From Aphis gossypii (taxonomy: Eukaryota; Arthropoda; Insecta; Hemiptera; Aphididae), in contig NC_065532.1 of NCBI RefSeq assembly GCF_020184175.1, positions 31,682,001 to 31,746,000 on the forward strand: a stretch of DNA of 64,000 nt, in the 5' to 3' direction. Every line of letters starts with the position of its first letter. Position 1 is the first letter of the stretch. Positions 14,801 through 28,119 of this stretch are shown here, in pieces. The notes below the pieces were generated by a model. It made no database searches and was not told where the DNA came from. It was given only the letters and a program-made list of their open reading frames with translations. Both the position numbers and the translations under genes were made by a program.

Positions 14801-17800
14801 AAGTGTCATTGCATATGCTTGTCCAGTTTATTATAATCTGGAAATAGTCACTAAATGTGCACTGATAAAAGATGCTGCTCTTAATATTTATCAGTAAATA
14901 TCTCAGTATTTAGATTCTTATAACTTGAATGTAAAAAAATAACCACATAAATAGGTTAATCTGAAATATGTATGTAACAATATTTACTAAACATATAATA
15001 ATAATTTCTATCAAAGAAGGTTTTGAAATCAATCAACTGTTAAGCCACTCCTGGTATATTGAATAGTAGGTATGTAATATTGGTACAATTCCGTTATACT
15101 ATTTAAATTATGACTACTGTGGTCTCAATATAAGAATAGTCATAATACAGAACTATATTTTGAAAATAAAATATTAAAAAGCCAGCTTTTTAACAACACT
15201 TGGTTTGAAGTTTCAACATTGTTGTCTTCCATTTCTAACTGTTAGATGATTTATTTTTGTCTAGAACAAATAGGTACTATAGAAATTTAGGAAATTTTTA
15301 CATTCTCAACATTAAGATATAAATTGTAGAATGAGAAAATATTGTTAAGTTAGATTAAATATGTATTATCAAGTACAAAAATATTTCAAATAGAATACTT
15401 CTATAGCAATGAATTTTTGGAGAACTATGTTATTAAAAAAAAATTATTGGTGGAAAATCTAATATTTATTACAATTTTAGTTTTAGTCTAATAGTTTAAA
15501 TTATAATTAATAAATGATCAGAAACTCCTATATTATATAACTATCCAAGAGTTTTAGTTCAAAATATGATACAAACCCTAAATTAAAATTGAAGATCACA
15601 AATTAATTTGGAAATTTTTGTTTTAAATTCTTTGGCAATTTACTGATTTTTTAAGATCCTTTACTAAATATACAATCAGACTTATTATTAATAACTTAAT
15701 AAATAATGTTGAATTATAATACCTAATACTGCATGAGTATCATTAAGTAGTTCTAAATTTTGTAATTTATTATTTTTATTTTTCAGTTTGAAAAGAAAAC
15801 TTCAGATTATAATGATCTTATTTTAATGTTTGATAATATTGAAAGTGAAAATATCACATTAAAAAGAAACTTGAAATTATATGAAGAAACTATACAAGCA
15901 AAAGACACAGAAATAACTGTAAGTTGAAAAAAAAATTGATGCCAAACGTTTAATGTTCTGTAATAAAAAATAATGTTTATGTAGATTAATATTTACAGTT
16001 TTTCCAAATGACAAATTATTTTTGATTATTAAAAATTAAAGTACTGTACTTTTGTTTCTAGTTTATCTATTGAGATATTCTATTTTTAAAACTCCACATT
16101 ATATTAAAGTTATGAACATAACTGATACCATTGTTATACCATCTCTTTCTCTTGTTTAAATATTAAGTTATTTATTGTTTAAATTCTTCTGTGCTAGTAA
16201 TAACGATAATTTTGTTTTATTGGCTTTAAAGTGTATGCTTAATAAAAATAAGAATGTCATATTTTTATGTTCAATGACAAATAATTTTTTTTTAATATTT
16301 CCTTTTTTTATGTTTGACCCAAAAAATATAATTTTACAATCTACAAATTACTTCTTTACTTGGTAGTTTTCTCAAAATATAATTTTTAAGTACTGTATAT
16401 TAAATGAATCATTACGTATTATGTTTAATAAAATGTATAACTTTTTTCATTTTAGTCTTTAAAAGATGAATTATGCAATAAATCAATTACAAATAATCCA
16501 TCAAATATAAGTGGTCAAGAAGCCAATGCTGTACCTTCAAATACATTATTTAATGAATTGAGTTGTTTGAAATTAGAAGAAATAACCCATGATAAAGAAA
16601 AATACAGACATAAGTACAAATCAATAAAAAGAGAATTATCAAATGTAAGTATATCAATAAATAATTTTTCATATTAAAATACAAATCATAGTTAATAATA
16701 TATTTAATATTATTGTTCCTACCTAATTAATACAGTTGTTTATGTCTTGTAATTAATGTTTTTACTATTTTTAAAACTATATAATAATAAAACTAAACAC
16801 ATCTAACATATTTCGTTCACACTTTTACAAAATAACTTTTATTCATGTAGTACTAATGATCAATTTAGAGTAGCATTTCTTAAACTGTGTTTCGCGGAAC
16901 CCTAGGGTTCCGCAAAACAAAAGTGCTTTTTTCCAAAATGTTCAAAAATCTTACTAAAGATTAGCGACTAACAGGCAAAATGTTTTACGCGTTACAACTA
17001 TTGAAACAAAGTACAGAGTCTAACTAGTGGTAATAACTTATTGTTGAAAGTTTAATATAAGTAGCTAAAAATCTAAAAAAAAAAACGTAGGGGCTCCACG
17101 ATTAAAGTGAACATAAAAAAGGGTTCCATGAAAAAGTTTAAGAAACGTTGATTTAGAGGATATTACACCAGCTAGTGATATTTCCATCTAACAAAAGTAC
17201 AGTGATGGTATTTATATGTATTTAACATCAGACTTAAATGTAAAAATATTATCTTGATCATTTCGTAGAATTTTATAATTAATTTTAGAGTGAGTTAAAA
17301 CACACAATTTAAATAGAAAATATACTAGTTCTGCACGTCTTTGTCTTTCTACTGGACATTAACATGCAGAAATAATATTGTCTAGTTGCATTATTCATTG
17401 GAGAGGAGTGGACATCGAATAAAAACCTTTCACCGCCTAGTAAATTAACTTTTGAAATAGAATATTATATAACTAAAAACTAATGAATGTTAATTTATTA
17501 TGTTGCATATTTTGAAAATTAATTATCTGACCACTATTCTGGTATCATATAAAATTGTATTTATTCTTTCTTTTAATGTTTTTCCAGAGTGAAATCCAGG
17601 TTAAAGAATTGAATGAAAAAATAATTGTATTAGAAAAAAAGTTGAATGATTATGAAACTCATAAGGATGAACTAATTGATCAATTCTCAAACAAAATAAA
17701 AGAACTTCAAGAATGCCAAAAGAAAAAAAATAATTTAGAATCAAAAATTAAGCATCTTAAAGATAATATCAAAGATAATGAAAATCATATTGAATCTCTG

Positions 17801-20800
17801 TGCTCTAAATTAAATAAAAGAGACAAACAAATAGAGATGTTGTCTGTTGAAATAGATTCTGTGAAAAAATCAAAAACTATGATTGAACTAATTTTAAGCA
17901 AAACTAACACAGAAATTGAAGCTATACATGAAGAACATGATGAAAAAGTAAAAAATTTACAGTCAATAATAGAAGAATATAAAAATTCAGAAAAATTATC
18001 TCATCAAAGTTATATTGATTTAGAAAATAATATGAAAAATGTTCAAGATAATTTAGCAAACAAAGAACACCTTATAATTTATTATGAAGAAAAAATGGCT
18101 GAAAATTACCAAACTATTGGTGCGCAAGAAGAACAATTGAACACAATGTATCAAGAAAAACTATTATTAGAAACCCATTTGAAAAATATAAGAATTGAAA
18201 TTGAAACTCAACAGAAACATTTTAGTGACAAAAACCATGAGATGGAAAACTGTTTAGAATATTATCTTGAGGAGTTGAAAGATGTTAAAAATGAAAAAAC
18301 AAAAATTGAAGAAATTTTACAATGCAAAAAAAATGAAATAGAACAACAACTAGAATTAATCAATTATCAAAAAGATATAATTAAAACATTACAATCAGAA
18401 AAATGTAGTCAACAGCTTATCATAAATGATCTCAATGAAGTTGTACAACAAAAATCTTCTGAAAATAAAGATTTAAGTGCGAAAGTACTGGAATCTACAT
18501 TAGATTTAAATAAGTTAAATGAACAACTTAAAGTAGCTCTAGCTGATAATAATACAATAGAAACAAATTTGAAAAAAAATGAATTGCAAATGAAAACTTT
18601 AAAAGAAGAATTTCAATGTCAGATTAATGATATGAAAAATGTATTAGAAAATCAAAGTAATCAGTGTATAATAAAGGTTGAACAATTACAAGAAACTATA
18701 GAAAAAAAGCAGAATGATTTTAATGATCAACTTATAATATGTAACAAACTAACTGAAACTATTTCTCAGTTACAAGTGGAAAAATTCGAATTAGAGGAAA
18801 AATTAAAATCTAGTGGTCAAGATTTAAACAAAAAGCAAATACAATTTGAACAAGCTACTGAAGAAAATAATAAATTGAAACAAACTGTTGATTATACTGA
18901 AAAACAATGTCTGGATTTGCAACATAAATTGAACGGATTGAAAAATATTATATTAAAAAAAGAAGAAGACATTAAACTATTAGAAGTTGATGTTTCCGAA
19001 TATTCAGTTTCCAAAGAAAGCTTACAAAATCAAGTTATTGAAACACAGCAAGTTTTGAACAACAAAATTATTGAGTTAGAAAATCAAATTCAACAAAACA
19101 ATGAGCAAAGAGAAACAATTGTAAAATTAAATGATGAAAAAGAGTGTCTTGGTAATAAAATAAAAAACCTTGAAGATTCTCTATCTCATAATGAATACAA
19201 ATTTAATTTATGCGAAGGAAAATTATATGATTGTAGTAACACAATTGATAATTTGGAAAAGAAAATAAATGAAATGAAAAATGAAAAGTCATGTTTAGAA
19301 GTTGAATTAAATGAAACAATTACTAAATTATCAAATGTGAACCAAGATCTTATTCTGCAACTAGAAACTAATGAAAAAATTATATTAGAAACTCAAGAAA
19401 AATTAATTCTTGAACAAAATGAGTTGAAGAAACAAATAGAGAAGTCAAATGAACAAATAAAAACAATATCTATTTTAAATGCTGAAAGAGATAGTTTAAA
19501 AGAAGAAACTAACACACTTCAAGAATCCTTAAATAAAAATGATGATTCTTTAAAGTCATTACAAGAAAAAGTTTTAATTTGTGAAAAACAGTATGAAGAT
19601 TTACAAGAATTAAAGACAAATTTAATATCTGAACTCAGTGAAAACCAATTGAAATTACTTAATTTACAAGATGAGTCCAAGCAACAACTTAAAGATATGA
19701 ATATCAAATATAATGAAGTACACGAAAAATGTAATAACAAACAGATTGAATTAGATGAATATATTACTAAATATAACTGTCTCGTCGAAACAAATACTAA
19801 TTTAACCACAAAAATAGATAATTTGATAAATAAAACTGATGCACTTGAGAGTAAATTATTAAATAAAGATAGTGTTATTACAGCTAACCAAGAAAAATTA
19901 CTGGAGTATGAAGAAATGAATAAAAAAATAATAACTGAAAAGACTTTAATGGAAGTGGATTTAACACAGCGTCTTGAAAAAATGGGAGAAATAGGAACAA
20001 AATTAGCCGACTTGCAAGAAGAACTAAATTTTGTACATATGCGTTTAGAAACTCAGGAAAAAGAAAATGATCAACATTTAAAGACCATCTTCACATTAAC
20101 TTCAGATAAAGATAACTTAATAAATGAAACAAAAACACTTAAAGACTGTTTATTAGAAAAAGAAAAATCTTTAACATTAAATGAAACAAAATTGATTGGG
20201 TTCGAAACACAATTAAATGAACTACAAAGTCAAAAAAATAATTTAGAATCAGAACTCAGTGATACTAAAGTACAATTAGACAACATCCAACACGATCTTA
20301 CACAAAAACTTGAAGTAGCTGATAAAAAACTACAAGAAGTTGAGGAACAACGTATTAATTTGCAAGAAGAATTGAAGGAACAGAACAAATGTTCAATTGA
20401 ACAAATAGAAAAAATCAATTCATTAATATGCGAAAAAAATAATTTAGTAAATGAGACAAATAAACTCCAAGAACATTTAGCTCAAAATAAAATTGATTTA
20501 GAGTTAAATCAAAATAAATTGCAAGATTATGTTAAGCAAAATAAAGAAATAGAAAGTCAAAATACATTGTTGTTGACAGAATTGCATCAACTGAAATGTC
20601 AAATGGATAAATTACGTCAAGAATCCACTGAAGAAATTGATAAAATCAATAAAAAGAATTTGGAAGCTCAAGAAGAAATTAGCAATAAGGAATCTGAAAT
20701 TAATAAACAAATTAAACTTAAGAATGACTCAATAATAGATATCTACCAGAAAATAAATGACCTAAAAAATTTGAAAGTAGAACTGGAATCAATACTGAAC

Positions 20801-23800
20801 AAAGAAAGAAAAAATTTTGAAACATATTTTGAAACTTGTTTGAATTATTCATCTAACCATATTCAAAATAAACCTATAGTAGGTCATCATGATTCATTAA
20901 TCGAAGTGATAACATCTGCGGATACATTTATTGAACAAAATGGTATTCAGCTAGCTCAAGTTGAAAACTGTGATGAATACTCTATTATTGAAAAAGTGAA
21001 AAAAATATTTGAAGTATTAAAAATGTTTATAATCAGTTTAAAATCACAAGGAAATGAACAAACAATTGATCATATTAGTAATGAATCTAATGAAGCTTAT
21101 ACTGAATTACTTGCTATATCAAAAACGTATGTATTTCATTTAATTAAATTTACTATAAAATAATAATAAATATTTAATTTCAGTCAACAAGCAACCATTA
21201 AACATTTAGAAAATGAAATTTCAACATTAAAATCTGAATGCAATCACAAAATGTCAAAAGTACAACAAAAAACTCAAGAGTATGTAACCTCAGAATATGA
21301 AAAGAAGTTTGAACGAAAACGAGAACAAATGGTAAAATTCAATTAAAATTTTCAATTATTTTGATAGTTATCACATACATTTTTTTTTTTTTTAGAAACA
21401 ATTTTGTAAAGATTTAGAAGCAAAAATTCATCAAGATTATGAAACTAAATTGTTAAAATACAAAGATAAGGTATGTTCTTTAAATTCTTTATTAATTTTC
21501 ATTAATATAAATTAATTATTTTAAAATAGATAACCAAAGATGAAATTCATATTAAAGAACTCGGCCAGCAGTTATGGGAAGTTAGTGAAAAATATTTGAA
21601 GTTACAACAAAAGGATAGAAGAGAATCAACTGTGTCCTTACCATTTGAAATGTCAATGATATCTGAAACAGTAAGTATTTGATAAATGTATAAAACCTGT
21701 ATAAGGTGTTGAATAGTTATTTTATGTACATTATTAATTTATTTTACAGACAACTACTCTTCCAAAATATAATTCTTTTACATTGCCTAAGGCTAGCTCA
21801 GTCGGTCAAATCAGGTAAAAATACATAAAAAAAAAAATAATATATTTGTTTGATACAATATTAAATATTTTCAATTGTTATGTTATTTTAGATCACTAGT
21901 TGAAGAAACAACTCGTTCTTATCATGATAATACTAAACGAAATGTGCCTGCAGGAATCGGTAAAAAATTCAGCTTATCATCTGGTGCGTTACTAACAATC
22001 TAACATTATTAATATTTTTGCCTAGTATGTAATTTAATAAAATACTATTTAATATAATAATGATTAATTAATACTAATTATTATTTATTTCTAAATATGG
22101 TACACATATCACAGTAACAATTAATTATATCATTTGAAACTTTAATCATTATGAGTTATAGCCATATTTCTAAAATATACTGAAAAACTAATAACAAAAC
22201 AAATTTAGTTACATAACTTTAAATTTTAATTGAATTTTTGATTTATATAATATATTTAATTTATAGTAAAAACTGAAATGATTAATACTTAATATGCTTT
22301 GTTACTTCATTAATAAACCTGTTAAACAAAATTTATTTAACATAATATAAATTATCTATTCTTAAATGTAAATAAATTGTAACTAAAAATAATGCTTTGA
22401 TTAATAGTATGGGTATTCTTGTATAACTATTGCTTAATATGTCTTATTCATAAAATAAATATTATATTTTATCTTGATTTATCTTTATAATATATATTGA
22501 CCATTTCATACAACATGCAAGAAATTCAGATTATAGTGTCTGAAAAAAAAATAAATAATAACAGTTAATTTTTTGTTAAATTAAATTATTATTCAATGTA
22601 TTAATTTGCCTGTATTATTTAAAGAATCTTCCCTTTGTTAATGTATAAAAGTTCAATCATTTTTTAATTAAGTTATCTGATTTAGTGTATTTCAAAATAA
22701 AAATCAATATTTTACTCACACTTTTCAAATACAATCTGATGATAATACCGATATTAATTCTAAGTCAAATTTAATAAGATTATTACATAAAACAGAAGTT
22801 CCTAAACTGTGGGTCTTATTGTATTTTTAAATAATACATTTTTTCAAAATGTAACTATAAAAATGAGGTCAATGATATTATAAAATGCTAAATTTTTAAA
22901 ATGGGTTACATCATAAAAATGTTGGGACCTTCTAATATATACTACTCCAATTTTAATTTTCAATTATAAATAAAAATAAATAATTAACTCAAAGTTTATT
23001 ATGCATACATTATAATGTGTCTATTTATATTTTATTTAAAAAACTCAAGATTTATGTGTGGTATATATTTTATTATTATAGGTAGATAATACTTGAAATA
23101 TATAAAATAAAAATTACCGAAATAAAAAATATATTTAAAATAACTTCTTTTGTCTGCCTTTAAATTAAAATTATATTTCTATTTAAACAAGATATCGTAG
23201 TATCATACTATCATATAAAAATATTTATCTTTCTATAGTGATTCTAGTATAAAGATACAATATGGCAGCCTGTATTGTACCCTATAGCCTATATTATGTA
23301 CAATTCTTTTAATAATTGTTTTCAAGTAAAAACTGTTGTATGTAATTATGTTAAAGTAGGAGGTTTATAGAATTAAGAAAAACATTTTAAATTAACTAGC
23401 TTTTCAACTCCAAATCCTGCCCTTTGTCATACATTTAAAAAAAAATTATATTCCTTTCATTTATGTAAAGGTAAAATATTTCCAAAAGAAGAAGACGAGG
23501 AAGGTGAAATGTTCAACCACTCATGCCTTTCAGATCTAAAACAAGGTAAAGTAAGACTAAGTGATAATAAAAAACAATATAATGAAAGACTGTCAGAACT
23601 ACAAGCTCGCAACTCGCTTTGCCCGCCACATTTAAGAAGTTGTTATGCTGTAGAAACCAATTTCTTGCCAAACACATCATTAGTTACAGAAGAGGACATT
23701 AAGGTGATTTTTTTGTCACATCTGATCATAATTGTATAATCAATTTAATTTAAATCATTTATTACAGACAATAGCTAATTATAGTGATTATGAGACTGAA

Positions 23801-24572
23801 AACCTTATCCCAAATGATCGTAACAAGAAAAAAGATAGAAATCAGGTATTTATTATACAATACATATTTATTTAATTGTTTTACTGAATATTACATTTAC
23901 TTTATTTTATTTTTAGACATCCTATAAAAAACCAGGACCACCAACACCAAGCAAAAATGGAGGTCGTGTTTCTTTATCGGTATTTATTTATTTTTTTATT
24001 TTTTTATTACTATAAGGTGTTTTATAAATTCTTAATTTATTAAAAAAATACTTTAATTTAAGCACGAAATTAGATATATATTAATAATGTATAATAATGT
24101 TATTATTTATTACTATTATAATGTTTATTATTTGTTATAAATCAAAAATCTATTTATTCATTTAGGCCTAAAAATCGGTTTGTGAAATTAAGATTTAATA
24201 TTTAATAAAATGGTAATTTATATTATAAATAATATAATACATTTGAAAGATGAAATTTTAAGTAAAAAATGCATTCAATGTAAAAATAAAAAAGAACACG
24301 TGTATGTATTATCCATCAAATTTATATTTTATACCTACTCAATCGATTGTCTATAAATTTAAAATGTTCATAAGATATAATATATTAAAATTGTTTATAG
24401 GTATAACTTAATGCTGGTTACCAATAAATAGTTAAATTTATCAATTTTAACATGATTTCAGGGCAATCAAAAAATCACATTAAAAGAATCCAAAGAAACA
24501 AATACAAACAAAAGGCGAGCCAGTAGTACACCAAACAAATTGTTTAGCTTATTTATGAGCAAAAAGAATTGA
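11888..24572 (+). CDS. NuMA/Mud-like spindle-pole coiled-coil protein
   Basis: Nineteen GT..AG exons join in phase to 1,920 codons including stop: 11888-11920, 12080-12171, 12511-12575, 12641-12913, 12999-13072, 14065-14206, 14339-14553, 15787-15918, 16456-16644, 17588-21126, 21184-21331, 21396-21470, 21530-21670, 21750-21814, 21892-21983, 23471-23703, 23768-23845, 23917-23979, 24462-24572. Residues 1-179 form a cysteine- and leucine-rich head placed like NuMA's Hook-type domain. Residues ~180-1,700 are almost continuous coiled coil, about 1,180 of them in one exon, as in vertebrate NuMA. Near residues 1,797-1,820, LSELQARNSLCPPHLRSCY closely matches the NuMA block with RNRVCPPHLKTCYPLE, the best diagnostic. 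The basic tail (NKRRASSTPNKLFSLF) resembles NuMA's TPKKL region. NuMA, Mud and LIN-5 link dynein-dynactin to Pins/LGN and microtubules to orient spindles. The ATG at 11,888 opens the head domain and precedes a consensus donor. Splicing is predicted by eye, so the smallest exons are the least certain. Confidence 0.88.
13476..13788. mobile_element. hAT-like MITE in intron 5 of the NuMA-like gene
   Basis: The left end CAGAGTTTTTCAACCTGGGGG pairs with a right end that reads CAGTGTTTCTCAACC on the other strand. The flanks CTTTAAAA (13,468-13,475) and CTTTAGAA (13,789-13,796) form an 8-bp target duplication with one mismatch. The interior is non-coding, so the element is non-autonomous (313 bp). 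Confidence 0.78.
16871..17150. mobile_element. hAT-like MITE in intron 9 of the NuMA-like gene
   Basis: A perfect 8-bp duplication ATTTAGAG lies at 16,863-16,870 and 17,151-17,158. The ends are TAGCATTTCTTAAAC on the left and, on the other strand, CAACGTTTCTTAAAC on the right. Both ends also carry a GGAACCC string further in. The element is 280 bp with no coding capacity. The exact duplication suggests it is younger than the other hAT-like elements here. Confidence 0.85.
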
Positions 24573-24848
24573 TTTTGTGTATATTTTCAATTCTTATGTT
24601 AATTGTTCAATATTTATTAAAATATCTAATTATTGCACAATTATTTTTATGTTTAATTAGTTTATTACACTTTTTTACTGTATTTTCATTGTGAATATTA
24701 TTATTATTAAAATGTATTTGTATATTTAAATCTCATATTTATATTACTTTAATTATTTTGTTGATCATTATTGGTCAATCATCTTTGACCATTTTATGTG
24801 TATACAAAAACCTAATTCCTGTACTATTCAGCTAACTATTTCCCATGT

Positions 24849-24854
24849 AATAAA
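24849..24854 (+). promoter_or_regulatory. Candidate poly(A) signal of the NuMA-like gene
   Basis: A canonical AATAAA lies about 280 bases after the stop codon, in a U-rich 3' flank. A weaker ATTAAA lies nearer at 24,616. Confidence 0.4.
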
Positions 24855-25514
24855 GTTCAAAATGTTCTTCTTCTTCTGATACAACTTTGATCCTTATAAA
24901 TTATGCCACTAATATTCACAAAAGTTATTAAATTTATTGGTTGTTTCTTACACACAATAGTATATTAATGTTAATTAAGAGTAAGTGTTAGAACTTAAAA
25001 AGCAATAAGAACGCAGAAAAGTATAAGTATAAAAGTTTAGAAACTTTTAATATAATTGAATAATAATACTTTTTAATACTCTATTCTAATTTATATAGTC
25101 TTTTTAAATAAATACAATTTAATTTATTTTGTACATGGATACAACAAATATAACTATTTTTATACTTTTTCCTTTAATACCAGGATTTTAAATTTCCATG
25201 TATATCTAACTAGTTTGTTATTTTTAAAATAATTTTCACCTTATTATACATGATACGCTTACACGATTTTCTGTATATTGAGGAAACGAGATAAAGATAC
25301 TCACTCTGGTGGACAATGTTACAACCATCTATTGTAGGTTTGTTATTTACATGCAAATGTTCATTAACTCGTTATGTTTTCTTTTTCATAATATCCATTA
25401 TCCATGCTACAATTACAACGCATCAATATTCATTATTCATTGACTAATTCATTAAATTAAATCAATTGTTTTCTCACATCTTGACATCCATTTTGTTTAT
25501 GGCGCATTTATTGT

Positions 25515-26011
25515 AATAAAAAAATAATAACTGAAAGACTAATGGAAATGGATTTAACACAGCGTCTAGAGAAATAGGAACAAAATTAGCCGACTTGCAA
25601 GAAGAACTAAATCTTGTACGTATACGTTTAGAAACTCAGAAAAAAGAAAATGATCTACATTTAAAGACCAACTTCAGATAAAGATAACTTAATAAATGAA
25701 ATAAAAACACTTAAAGACTGTTTATTAGAAAAAGAAAAACCTTCAACATTTAATGAAACAAAATTGATTGGGTTCGAAACACAATTAAATGAACTACAAA
25801 GTCAAAAAAGTAATTTAGAATCAAAACTCAGTGATACTAAAGTACAATAATTAGACAACATTCAACACGATCTAACTCAAAAACTTGAAGTAGCAAATAA
25901 AAAACTACAAGAAGTTGAGGAACAGCATTTTAGTTTGCAAAAAGAACAGAACAAATGTTTAGTTGAGCAAATAGAAAAAATCAATTCATTAATGTGCAAG
26001 AAACTAATTTA
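25515..26011 (+). pseudogene. Broken duplicate of the NuMA-like coiled-coil exon
   Basis: This block aligns by eye with about 19,919-20,447, inside exon 10 of the gene upstream, sharing long identical runs. Relative to its source it has a 10-base deletion after CAGCGTCT, an 11-base deletion in the AAGACC..TTCAGATAAAG segment, an extra TAA-creating triplet after AGTACAATAA, and a 9-base deletion near TTTGCAAAAAGAACAG. These shift the frame and create stops. Because the source lies within one exon, intron loss cannot show whether this was a DNA duplication or a retrocopy. No poly-A tail or clear target duplication is visible. Confidence 0.92.
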
Positions 26012-28119
26012 TTGAAAAAATTAAGTAACATCGAATTACCGAGCATACCGACCAACCTCCCTAGAAAAACAGCACAAATCGCTTTTCCATACACCAGTAA
26101 CACATCATAGATTAACAGATTTTACACACACGCTGCGCTCTCTCTCTCCCAAACCGTTAGACAGTGAACCCGTCGCCGGGGACGGGCCACGCCATCTGGT
26201 GGAATTCACAAATTATTCTTAGCTTTACATGACGCTATAATAGTATTTTATAGTAAAAGTAAATAGTATCTAAAAATAGAATTAATGTGATAATATTTTG
26301 TACGTTTTTTTGTAATTTTATTAGTTTTTATGGGCATAGGTACCTAGCTATTGGGTACTAAGATATTCTCGTAGGTATTTGACTACAAGTAGGTGCACAT
26401 TATCTGATACGTGCCTAATACCATACCTATACTTCATTCGCCGAGTTGGTGATTACTTCGAGCATAATATGACTGGTGTTGAGAAAAGGTGATTTTGGTG
26501 ACTACGGTTAGAAAGATAACGTAATTAATAACGATTATTATCGACAGAATAGAACTCTACAGTAATGTACCTATTTTTATTTTTTTTGCCTATTATATAC
26601 ACCGGGTAACATTTTATATGGAGTAACATTAACCTACATGACAATATTTGAAAACATATAAATTTTCACAATATTTTAAAAAGTTTATACTGCCAATATT
26701 TGTTTCAAAATACTGTACAAACACATACCTGGTTATAATACAACAACAGACTTCAATATAAATAGGATGATATCATGACTGACTATTAGATTTATCAAGA
26801 CAATAATAGAACATTAAGAACTAAGGTTTAAGATTTAAGTTAGAATTTCCATTTCTAAAAAACGTATTATTTTTTAAATAGATGTTTTCAGAATCGGATA
26901 ATTATTAAACTATTGCGAAGCCTTCTAATAATTTAAACAAACAAAAATCTCATCTTTAATGCATGGCTAACAGTGTGTTCTTTGAAATCCATAACTGTTA
27001 TGTAGGTAACCATCAACACTTGTCATTGTCATACACTAAGAAATATTTAACTTGTTCTATATTATGTTTGTGACCAATTCACTCACTTGTCTGCGTCTAC
27101 TGTTTGAGATGATTCTGATTTGTGAAAGTCATAATAAGTCCGTTTTCAATCATTTTACTATCATTAAACATATTATTGTTAGGTACCAATACATCATCAT
27201 GAATAAAGTAAAAAATGTTATTTGTTTTTGAAATATTTTAGGTATTTTGTTGTTTATTTTATTAATTGTGTATATTATTACTCATATTTATCTCTGTCTA
27301 TACATTTATTATACTCTGAAATTGTCTGTTTATTCTTAATTGTCAATGTAATATTTAACTAAGATTTTTTAAATTGTTTTTACATATTATGAAAATAGGT
27401 ACATATTATCTAAACACATATTTTCATTTTATTTTCTTATTAATTTTTACAATATCGGCTTAAGCTAAGACCATTAGTTTAAACTATACTTACATGTACA
27501 GAATAAGTTTAAAGTTAATACTAATTTTTATACTATTATTTATTATATATTTTATACTATTCAATATTATGTATTATATTTGATTCATCTGCATACAGTC
27601 GTTTATAATTTTATATTAATAAATAATAAAATAAATAACTATTTACTATTAAAGACAAAATTCTCAAAAAAATCTACAGACTGACTTTAATCAGATTTCG
27701 TAAATCAAGTATTAAACAATTACCTGCTAATGGATAGGTATTAATATACTATTATATACAAAATGTTGAAATTTACCATTTTTAGATTAATGTTATGACT
27801 CATAACTTATTTACCATAACTCTAAGTATTTAAAAATATTTTTTAATAAATATGCTTTTTTTTGTAAATTCGCGTAATTTACATTTATTTTGTACAAAAC
27901 CGTGTTGGCCACTAATAATTATTTACTATCGTACTGTTTCGTTGTCAAGACGACCACATACTTTGATTTGATATTTAACGTAGGTTAGTTATTATTAATT
28001 TTGCTACGAAATAGGTAATATTGAGTTTTTGAAATACTGTTCTCACTTTTTACGTTTCGTAAACAATATTCCGTTCTCTCCAAGATTGTAAAAAAATCTC
28101 GCAACGTACGCTATACAAG
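26012..28119. other. Intergenic DNA with one GC-rich patch
   Basis: Immediately after the pseudogene, 26,030-26,210 is much more GC-rich (CTCTCTCTC run, CCGTCGCCGGGGACGGGCC, CATCTGGTGG) and has no open frame. It may be the end of a repeat that carried or captured the duplicate. The rest to 28,119 shows nothing recognisable. The promoter of the downstream intronless gene must lie in the last few hundred bases. Confidence 0.45.

Noticed and set aside
22793..22938. CAGAAGTTCCTAAAC..GGGACCTTCTA arrangement resembling another hAT MITE in intron 15
   Set aside because: The end similarity is partial and no 8-bp target duplication could be found.
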